The notes below the pieces were generated by a model. The model was not told the DNA's origin, did no database searches, and saw only the letters and a program-made list of their open reading frames with translations. A stretch of 5,785 bases of DNA from Chloroflexota bacterium. GTDB lineage: Bacteria > Chloroflexota > Dehalococcoidia > SM23-28-2 > RBG-16-64-32. Position numbers and translations under genes: made by a program. Below, one piece after another: positions 1-5,785 of the stretch. The stretch spans positions 1 to 5,785 of the forward strand of contig JADFNQ010000098.1 of assembly GCA_022563285.1 (NCBI GenBank), given 5' to 3'. The stretch's first letter is position 1, and each line of letters starts with the position of its first letter.

Positions 1-2
1 TC

Positions 3-1154
<1,152 letters not shown>

Positions 1155-1156
1155 GC

Positions 1157-1164
1157 AAGGAGGA
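1157..1164 (+). promoter_or_regulatory. Shine-Dalgarno site of metK
   Basis: AAGGAGGA directly after the ahcY stop codon, with 6 bases between it and the ATG at 1171. It is the strongest ribosome binding site in the window. It decides the metK start among five closely spaced in-frame ATGs (1171, 1177, 1186, 1201, 1207), since none of the later ones has a comparable site. Confidence 0.85.
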
Positions 1165-1170
1165 ACTGCT

Positions 1171-2367
1171 ATGACGATGACGTTTATGAGCTCGCCGTCT
1201 ATGTATATGACCTCGGAGTCCGTCACGGAGGGACACCCCGACAAGCTCTGCGACCAGATAGCGGACGCCATCCTTGATGAGATCCTCGCCCACGATCCCA
1301 AGGCTCACGTGGCCTGCGAGGTGACGACCACCACCGGCCTCGTGGTCATCCTCGGCGAGATCTCGACCCAGCATCATGTGGACTACACGGGCATAGCGCG
1401 CCAGGTCATCCGCGATGTCGGCTACACGAAGCCGGAGTACGGGTTCGACGGCGATAGCTGCGGCGTCATCGTCTCCATCAAAGAGCAGTCCCCGGAGATA
1501 GCGGCCGCCGTCGGCGCCGATGAGGGCGCCGGCGACCAGGGGATCATGATGGGCTTCGCCTGCACGGAGACGCCGGAGCTGATGCCGCTGCCCATCAACC
1601 TGGCCCATCACCTCTGCCTGCGCCTGGCCGAGTGCCGCAAGCAGGCCGTTCTGCCCTACCTGCGGCCGGACGGCAAGTCACAGGTGACAGTAGAGTACTC
1701 CTACGGGGCCCCCAAGCGAGTGCAGGCGGTAGTCATCGCCGCCCAGCACGACCCCAACGTCGGCGGCAAGCAGTTGTGGGACGAGATCACGGAACACGTG
1801 ATCAAGCCGGTCCTTGGGCCCTGGATGGACGATAATACGGACATTCACGTCAACCGCAGCGGCTCCTTCGTCGTGGGCGGGCCCGCTGGGGACTCCGGAC
1901 TGTCCGGTCGTAAGAACATCGTAGACACGTACGGCGGCATCGGCCGGCACGGCGGCGGCTCCTACTCCGGCAAGGACCCCTCCAAGGTCGACCGTTCCGC
2001 CTCCTACGCCGCCCGCTGGGTGGCGAAGAACCTGGTGGCGGCCGGGTTGGCCGACCGCCTGGAGGTGGAGCTGTCCTACGCCATCGGCCACCCTCAGCCC
2101 CTGGGAATCTCCATCGAGACGTTCGGCACTCACAAGTTCGACCACGGCGCCATGCTGGAGCTGGTCAAGGAGCACTTCGACCTCAGCCCGCAGGCGATCA
2201 TTCGCGACCTCGATCTCCGGCGGCCGATCTACCGGGCGACCTCGGCCTACGGCCACTTCGGCCGCAGCGACATCGACGCCACCTGGGAGCGGACGGACAA
2301 GGCGGAGGCGCTGCGCCGGGCGGCGGGCTTGCCGGACCCGAGTGTGAGCGAGACGCAGCGCGCCTAG
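1171..2367 (+). CDS. metK: S-adenosylmethionine synthetase (methionine adenosyltransferase)
   Basis: Makes AdoMet from methionine and ATP, releasing phosphate and pyrophosphate, in the cytosol. At 398 residues it is close to the usual bacterial length (about 380-400). The N-terminal domain carries GHPDK (21-25), holding the catalytic His22 and the metal-binding Asp24. The central domain has the GAGDQG ATP motif (119-124) and PDGKSQVT (Lys169). The C-terminal domain has GGPAGDSGLSGRK (236-248; Arg247, Lys248) and the phosphate loop GGGSYSGKDPSKVDR (261-275; Lys268, Lys272, Asp274). Mapping to E. coli catalytic residues is by motif, and all appear present. The loop before GGP reads NRSGSF where many homologues have NPTGRF. 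The chosen start gives about seven more N-terminal residues than E. coli but has by far the best ribosome binding site. It follows ahcY by 16 bp, so both methyl-cycle enzymes are probably co-transcribed. The next gene begins in the same frame three codons after the stop. Confidence 0.98.
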   Translation: MTMTFMSSPSMYMTSESVTEGHPDKLCDQIADAILDEILAHDPKAHVACEVTTTTGLVVILGEISTQHHVDYTGIARQVIRDVGYTKPEYGFDGDSCGVIVSIKEQSPEIAAAVGADEGAGDQGIMMGFACTETPELMPLPINLAHHLCLRLAECRKQAVLPYLRPDGKSQVTVEYSYGAPKRVQAVVIAAQHDPNVGGKQLWDEITEHVIKPVLGPWMDDNTDIHVNRSGSFVVGGPAGDSGLSGRKNIVDTYGGIGRHGGGSYSGKDPSKVDRSASYAARWVAKNLVAAGLADRLEVELSYAIGHPQPLGISIETFGTHKFDHGAMLELVKEHFDLSPQAIIRDLDLRRPIYRATSAYGHFGRSDIDATWERTDKAEALRRAAGLPDPSVSETQRA

Positions 2368-2373
2368 CGAGCC

Positions 2374-3069
2374 GTGTACGCCCTTATCATCGCCGGGGGC
2401 GAGGGCGAGCGCCTGCGCCCCCTCACCAGTGACCGGCCCAAGCCGATGATCGAGGTGGCCGGCAAGCCGATCCTGGAGTACCAGATACGGTGGCTCGCGG
2501 GCGAAGGCATCACGGACGCAGTCCTGCTGTGCGGCTACAAGGCGGAGGTCATCCAGGAGCACTTCGGGGACGGCTCGCGCTTCGGGCTGCGGGTCCACTA
2601 CTCCCTGGAGGAGGAGCCGCTGGGCCGCGGCGGCGCCCTCCGGCTGGGCTCCCGCCTCCTCCCCCCGGACGAGGACGTAGCCCTGGCACTCAACGGCGAC
2701 ATCCTGACCAACCAGCCGCTTCAGCCCCTCCTGCGCTACCATCGGCGCAAGAACGCCACCGCCACGGTCATGCTCACCCGCCTCCGCAGCCCCTACGGCA
2801 TAGCCCGCCTGGACAGGGCGGGCCACATCGTCGCCTTCGACGAGAAGCCGCTGCTCTCCCACTGGATTAACGCCGGGCTCTACGTGTTGACGCGGGAGTT
2901 CTTTCGACGCGCGCCGCAGCGGGGAGACCACGAGACGACGACCTTCCCCGAGCTGGCCGCTGAGGGGAAGCTGTTCGGCTACCGCAGCCGGGCCTACTGG
3001 CGAACGGTGGACACGTTCAAGGACCTTACGGAGGCCGCCGCGGAGGTGCGGGAGATGGCCCCCGTATGA
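2374..3069 (+). CDS. Sugar-1-phosphate nucleotidyltransferase (NTP_transferase family), possibly mannose-1-phosphate guanylyltransferase
   Basis: Transfers a nucleoside monophosphate from an NTP to a sugar 1-phosphate, giving an NDP-sugar and pyrophosphate. The 231 residues form a single Rossmann-like catalytic domain with no C-terminal left-handed beta-helix (no hexapeptide repeats). Motifs in order: nucleotide loop GGEGERLRPLT (8-18), RPKPMI with Lys23 (21-26), EPLGRGGAL (81-89), metal-binding NGDI with Asp109 (107-110), FDEKP (155-159), WINAGLYVL (164-172) and YWRTVDTFKDL (208-218). The last motif differs from the common WxDxGT; see findings. The GTG start sits one codon before the conserved beta-strand ALIIAGG, and an in-frame TAG nine bases upstream allows no longer form. 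No clear ribosome binding site is visible, so translation is probably coupled to metK. It shares 4 bp with the following mutase. Neighbouring PGM/PMM and PGI/PMI favour mannose-1-P or glucose-1-P as substrate, but neither sugar nor nucleotide can be fixed from sequence alone. Confidence 0.9.
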   Translation: MYALIIAGGEGERLRPLTSDRPKPMIEVAGKPILEYQIRWLAGEGITDAVLLCGYKAEVIQEHFGDGSRFGLRVHYSLEEEPLGRGGALRLGSRLLPPDEDVALALNGDILTNQPLQPLLRYHRRKNATATVMLTRLRSPYGIARLDRAGHIVAFDEKPLLSHWINAGLYVLTREFFRRAPQRGDHETTTFPELAAEGKLFGYRSRAYWRTVDTFKDLTEAAAEVREMAPV

Positions 3070-4487
3070 CCGCATCCCCGATCCGCTTCGGCACCGACGG
3101 CTGGCGAGCTATCATCGGCGAGCAGTTCACATTCGATAACGTACGCGCCTGCGCCCAGGCTACCGCGCTATACATCAAGGAGGCCGGGCTCGCCGCCCGT
3201 GGCATGGTAGTAGGCTACGATACGCGCTTCGCCTCGGAGGAGTTCGCCGCCGCCGCCGCCGAGGTGCTGGCAGCCAACGACATCCCCGTCTACCTGTGCG
3301 ACCGTCCGGCGCCGACGCCGGTGATAGGCTACGCCATCCTCAGACGCAAGGCGGCGGGGTCGGTGGTGATCACGGCGAGCCACAACCCGGCCCAGTACTC
3401 CGGCTTCAAGGTACGCACGGAGTACGCAGGCTCGGCACAGCCGGAGGTGCTGAGCCGCATCGAGGCGCTGCTGGAGCCGGAACGCCAAGCGCCCAGCTTA
3501 CCCCTGGCCGAGGCGAAGGCGAAGGGGCTGGTGGAGGTGTTCGATCCGCGGCCTGACTACCTGGCCCACGTATCGGGGCTGGTGGATCTGGAGAGGCTGC
3601 GGGCAGCCGGCCTGCGGGTAGTAGTGGACTCCATGCACGGGGCGGGCGCCGGCTACCTGCGCCGGCTCCTCGGGGGAGGAAAGACCCGCGTCTGGGAGGT
3701 GCGGTCGGCACGCAACCCGCTGTTCCCCGGGATGCACAATCCGGAGCCGATCCCGCGCAACCTATCGCCGCTGCGGCGGGCGGTGCGCCGCCACCGCGCA
3801 CAGGTCGGCCTGGCCACCGACGGCGACGCCGACCGGCTGGGCGTGATCGACGGCGAGGGGCGATTCGTTAACCAGCTCCAGACGTTCGCGCTGCTGACCT
3901 ACTACCTGCTGGAGGTGTGCGGCCTGCGCGGGCCGGTCGTCAAGTCGGTGACTACCACCGGTATGGTGCAGCGGCTGGGCGAGCTGTATGGGGTGCCCGT
4001 GCACGAGACCGCTGTCGGCTTCAAGCACCTGGGCCCCAAGATGCGCGAGACGGACGCGATCATCGCCGGCGAGGAGTCCGGCGGTTACGCCTTCCGCGGC
4101 CACCTGCCGGAGCGGGACGGTATCCTGTCCGGCCTGTACTTCCTGGACCTGATGGCGCGGCGGCGCAAGGACGCTGCGGAGCTCATCACTGAGCTGTTTC
4201 GGAAGGTGGGGCCGCACTACTACGACCGCGTTGACATCGAGATGTCCGCGCAGGAGCGGGCGAGGGTGGAGTCGCGGCTGGCGGGGCTAAGCCCGGAGAG
4301 GATCGCCGGTATGGGGGTGACGTCAATCGACCGTAAGGACGGCCTGCGCTTCCGGCTGGAGGACGGCGCCTGGGCGCTCATCCGCCTGTCCGGCACGGAG
4401 CCGCTGATGCGAATCTACACGGAGGTGCCGCGGGAGGAGCTGGTGGCCAGGGTGCTGAGCGAATGCCGGGAGCTGGCCGGTGTCTGA
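3066..4487 (+). CDS. Phosphoglucomutase/phosphomannomutase (alpha-D-phosphohexomutase family)
   Basis: Interconverts hexose 6-phosphate and hexose 1-phosphate (glucose and/or mannose) through a phosphoserine enzyme and a bisphosphate intermediate. At 473 residues it has the family's normal length and four-domain layout. Seen in order: N-terminal RFGTDGWRAIIGE (7-19); active-site loop TASHNP (103-108) with phosphorylatable Ser105; metal loop TDGDADR (251-257) with Asp252, Asp254 and Asp256; sugar-binding loop GEESGG (335-340) followed by GHLPERDGI; and phosphate-binding loop RLSGTEP (440-446). All key residues are present. The ATG start overlaps the previous stop in an ATGA, with a GGGAG about 11 bases upstream. 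The isomerase downstream starts 8 bp inside this gene's end. GEESGG fits enzymes acting on glucose and mannose phosphates rather than the glucosamine-specific GlmM group, but which hexose it prefers is not decided by sequence. Its place between an isomerase and a nucleotidyltransferase fits a middle step in NDP-sugar synthesis. Confidence 0.94.
   Translation: MTASPIRFGTDGWRAIIGEQFTFDNVRACAQATALYIKEAGLAARGMVVGYDTRFASEEFAAAAAEVLAANDIPVYLCDRPAPTPVIGYAILRRKAAGSVVITASHNPAQYSGFKVRTEYAGSAQPEVLSRIEALLEPERQAPSLPLAEAKAKGLVEVFDPRPDYLAHVSGLVDLERLRAAGLRVVVDSMHGAGAGYLRRLLGGGKTRVWEVRSARNPLFPGMHNPEPIPRNLSPLRRAVRRHRAQVGLATDGDADRLGVIDGEGRFVNQLQTFALLTYYLLEVCGLRGPVVKSVTTTGMVQRLGELYGVPVHETAVGFKHLGPKMRETDAIIAGEESGGYAFRGHLPERDGILSGLYFLDLMARRRKDAAELITELFRKVGPHYYDRVDIEMSAQERARVESRLAGLSPERIAGMGVTSIDRKDGLRFRLEDGAWALIRLSGTEPLMRIYTEVPREELVARVLSECRELAGV
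4468..4472 (+). promoter_or_regulatory. Shine-Dalgarno site of the PGI/PMI gene, inside the mutase gene
   Basis: GGGAG lies 7 bases before the GTG at 4480 and is inside the last codons of the mutase gene. It supports the GTG start in the 8 bp overlap, and with it translational coupling of mutase and isomerase. Confidence 0.55.
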
Positions 4488-5553
4488 CCCCGGCATCCTG
4501 GACGACCCCGCAGCGCGCGCCCGCCTCGACCCCGGCGGTATGGGAGCCTCCGTCCGGGGCCTGCCCGACCAGTGCCGCGCCGCCTGGCAGGAGGCCCGCC
4601 GCCTGGAACTGCCCGCCGACTACCGAAAGATCGAGCGGATCGTCATCCTCGGCATGGGCGGCTCCGCCATAGCGGGCGATCTATTCCGGCTACTGCTCGC
4701 CCGGGAGTGCCCCGTGCCGGTGCTCAACCACCGCCAGTACGACCTGCCGGCCTGCGTGGACGGCCGTACGCTGCTCATCGCCTCCAGCTTCAGCGGCAAC
4801 ACGGAAGAGACGCTGTCGGCGTTCCAGCGGGGGCTCGCCACGCCGGCCAAGAAGCTGGTGATCACCACCGGGGGTGCGCTGCTGACGACGGCGCGGGCCA
4901 ACGGCATCCCCGCCTTCGTCTTCGAGTACGCAGGCGAGCCCCGCTCGGCCTTCGGCTACGGCCTGATGCCGCTGCTGGCGATCGCCGAGGGGACGGGCCT
5001 GATGCAGGGGGTCGAACGGGACGTGGAGGTGGCGCTCACGGCTATGGAGTCCCTCCGCTCACGCATCGGCGAGGACGTACCGCTGGCCGAGAACGCTGCC
5101 AAGCGGCTGGCGGACAGGCTGGCCGGACGGATACCGGTGATCTACGGCGCCGAGGTGCTGTCCGAAGTCGCCCATCGCTGGAAGACCCAGCTCAACGAAT
5201 CGGCGAAGAGCTGGGCCTTCTACGAGCAGCTCCCCGAGGCTAGCCACAACGCCCTCGTCTCCTACGAGCTGCCGCGGGAGGTGGCCCGACTGGTGTTCGT
5301 CGTCTACCTGCGATCGCCGGACTTTCACCCACGGGTGGCGTTGCACTACGAGTTCAGCCAGAGGGCGCTGGCTGAAGCGGGAGTAGAATACGCAGAGGTG
5401 CAAGCAGAGAGCGGGAACGCTCTAGCGCAGGCGATGACGTCGGTGCTGATGGGCGACTACGTAAGCTACTATGCGGCGCTGCTGAACGGCGTCGACCCCA
5501 CGCCAACGACGGGCATCGACAGACTGAAGGCCTGGCTGGCCCAGCAGAAGTAG
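4480..5553 (+). CDS. Bifunctional phosphoglucose/phosphomannose isomerase (SIS domain)
   Basis: Interconverts fructose-6-P with glucose-6-P and, in characterised archaeal members, with mannose-6-P, so it links glycolysis to sugar activation. The 357 residues hold two SIS-type halves. Seen: GMGGSAIAGD (58-67); phosphosugar loop SSFSGNTEET (102-111); PRSAFGY with Arg155; QLNESAKSWAF with Glu239; ASHN with His256; and near the end DPTPTTGIDRLK with Thr343 and Lys350. By motif and spacing these match Arg135, Glu203, His219, Thr291 and Lys298 described for the Pyrobaculum aerophilum enzyme. Thr291 was linked there to accepting mannose-6-P, so dual activity is plausible here. This mapping is from memory, without an alignment. 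The GTG start overlaps the mutase end by 8 bp and has a GGGAG 7 bases upstream. It is the last gene of the operon and converges on rpsI. A plain SIS sugar isomerase is the alternative, but the Glu/His/Lys set argues against it. Confidence 0.92.
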   Translation: MSDPGILDDPAARARLDPGGMGASVRGLPDQCRAAWQEARRLELPADYRKIERIVILGMGGSAIAGDLFRLLLARECPVPVLNHRQYDLPACVDGRTLLIASSFSGNTEETLSAFQRGLATPAKKLVITTGGALLTTARANGIPAFVFEYAGEPRSAFGYGLMPLLAIAEGTGLMQGVERDVEVALTAMESLRSRIGEDVPLAENAAKRLADRLAGRIPVIYGAEVLSEVAHRWKTQLNESAKSWAFYEQLPEASHNALVSYELPREVARLVFVVYLRSPDFHPRVALHYEFSQRALAEAGVEYAEVQAESGNALAQAMTSVLMGDYVSYYAALLNGVDPTPTTGIDRLKAWLAQQK

Positions 5554-5573
5554 GAGCCGCTACCCAGCGCCCT
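5554..5573. other. Short gap between convergent stop codons
   Basis: Only 20 bp separate the end of the isomerase gene from the end of rpsI on the other strand. The gap holds one very short inverted repeat (CGCT at 5558-5561 with AGCG at 5566-5569, loop ACCC) and no T-run on either strand, so no convincing intrinsic terminator is seen. Confidence 0.7.
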
Positions 5574-5785
5574 TTACCGCTTGGTGTACTGCGGGGCCTT
5601 GCGCGCCCGCTTGAGGCCGGGCTTCATGCGCTCCTTGACCCGCGAATCGCGGGTGAGGAGGCCGGCCTTGCGCAGAGCCGGCCGGAGACTGGCATCGAAG
5701 GCGAGGAGGGCACGCGCTGTGCCGTGCGCCAGGGCCCCGGCCCAGGCGGAGATGCCCCCGCCGGCGATCTTGGCCTGCAAGTTAA
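5574..5785 (-). CDS. rpsI: Small ribosomal subunit protein S9 (uS9), C-terminal part; start lies beyond the right edge
   Basis: Ribosomal protein of the 30S head; its C-terminal tail reaches the P-site tRNA. About 70 of roughly 130 residues are visible. Seen: the GGGIS block (near the start of the visible part), the helix with ARALLAFD, the conserved RKAGLLTRDSRVKERMKPG stretch, and the basic tail ending KAPQYTKR with the terminal Arg typical of the family. The stop codon is TAA (complement of 5574-5576). The frame is open to the window edge, and the TTG at 5780 is an internal Leu codon, not a start. The usual partner rplM would be expected upstream of rpsI, outside the window. The GGGxxGQAGA signature reads GGGISAWAGA here, with Trp in place of the near-invariant Gln. 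The gene runs towards the + strand operon and is not part of it. Confidence 0.93.
   Translation of the reverse strand, partial: NLQAKIAGGGISAWAGALAHGTARALLAFDASLRPALRKAGLLTRDSRVKERMKPGLKRARKAPQYTKR

Noticed and set aside
1177..1209. Later in-frame ATGs of metK (1177, 1186, 1201, 1207) as the true start
   Set aside because: Only the ATG at 1171 has a strong, well-spaced AAGGAGGA; a shorter form from 1201 would still keep all motifs, so this rests on the ribosome binding site alone.
1678..3075. Long open frame on the - strand (465 codons) opposite metK and the nucleotidyltransferase
   Set aside because: It lies fully opposite two well-supported genes. Its translation is rich in Arg, Gly, Val and Ala with no recognisable motif, as expected for the antisense frame of GC-rich codons.
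3248..3265. GCC triplet run as a tandem repeat
   Set aside because: It encodes an Ala-rich helix (AAAAAE) in the mutase and fits the codon use of the region; it is too short to be a repeat element.
5558..5569. CGCT-ACCC-AGCG inverted repeat as a terminator
   Set aside because: The stem is only 4 bp with mismatched flanks, and there is no T-run after it on either strand.
5778..5780. TTG as the start codon of the - strand rpsI fragment
   Set aside because: The frame stays open to the edge and S9 needs about 60 more N-terminal residues, so the gene is cut by the window and does not start here.

Overview
The window is a compact, GC-rich bacterial gene block. It holds four complete genes on the + strand, a fifth + strand gene cut by the left edge, and one - strand gene cut by the right edge. 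Nearly all bases are coding: the gaps between + strand genes are 16 bp, 6 bp, a 4 bp overlap and an 8 bp overlap, which is the layout of one operon. No phage, transposon, CRISPR, rRNA or tRNA signal was seen.

Layout from left to right: ahcY (S-adenosylhomocysteine hydrolase, 3' part only), metK (S-adenosylmethionine synthetase), a sugar-1-phosphate nucleotidyltransferase, a phosphoglucomutase/phosphomannomutase, and a SIS-domain bifunctional phosphoglucose/phosphomannose isomerase. The C-terminal half of ribosomal protein S9 (rpsI) then lies on the opposite strand, converging on the operon with 20 bp between the stop codons.

Two metabolic modules are joined. AhcY and MetK are two steps of the activated-methyl cycle: SAH breakdown towards homocysteine, and AdoMet formation from methionine. 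The other three genes form a sugar-activation line. The isomerase can supply glucose-6-P or mannose-6-P from fructose-6-P, the mutase moves the phosphate to C1, and the nucleotidyltransferase makes the NDP-sugar, plausibly GDP-mannose. The order in the DNA is the reverse of the reaction order.

Organism: the high GC, the short AhcY type (no long bacterial insertion, no C-terminal Lys...Tyr-Arg-Tyr tail), the PGI/PMI isomerase and the S9 ending in ...RKAPQYTKR together suggest Chloroflexota, perhaps a high-GC Dehalococcoidia-like lineage. Actinomycetota is a second choice: from memory, mycobacteria also keep sahH, a PGI/PMI-like SIS gene and manB near each other, but their AhcY is the long type. 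This placement is inference.

Nothing here is clearly a new system. The points worth a second look are the joined methyl-cycle and sugar-activation operon, the unusual C-terminal metal motif of the nucleotidyltransferase, the in-frame metK/nucleotidyltransferase junction, and an S9 signature in which the usual Gln is Trp.
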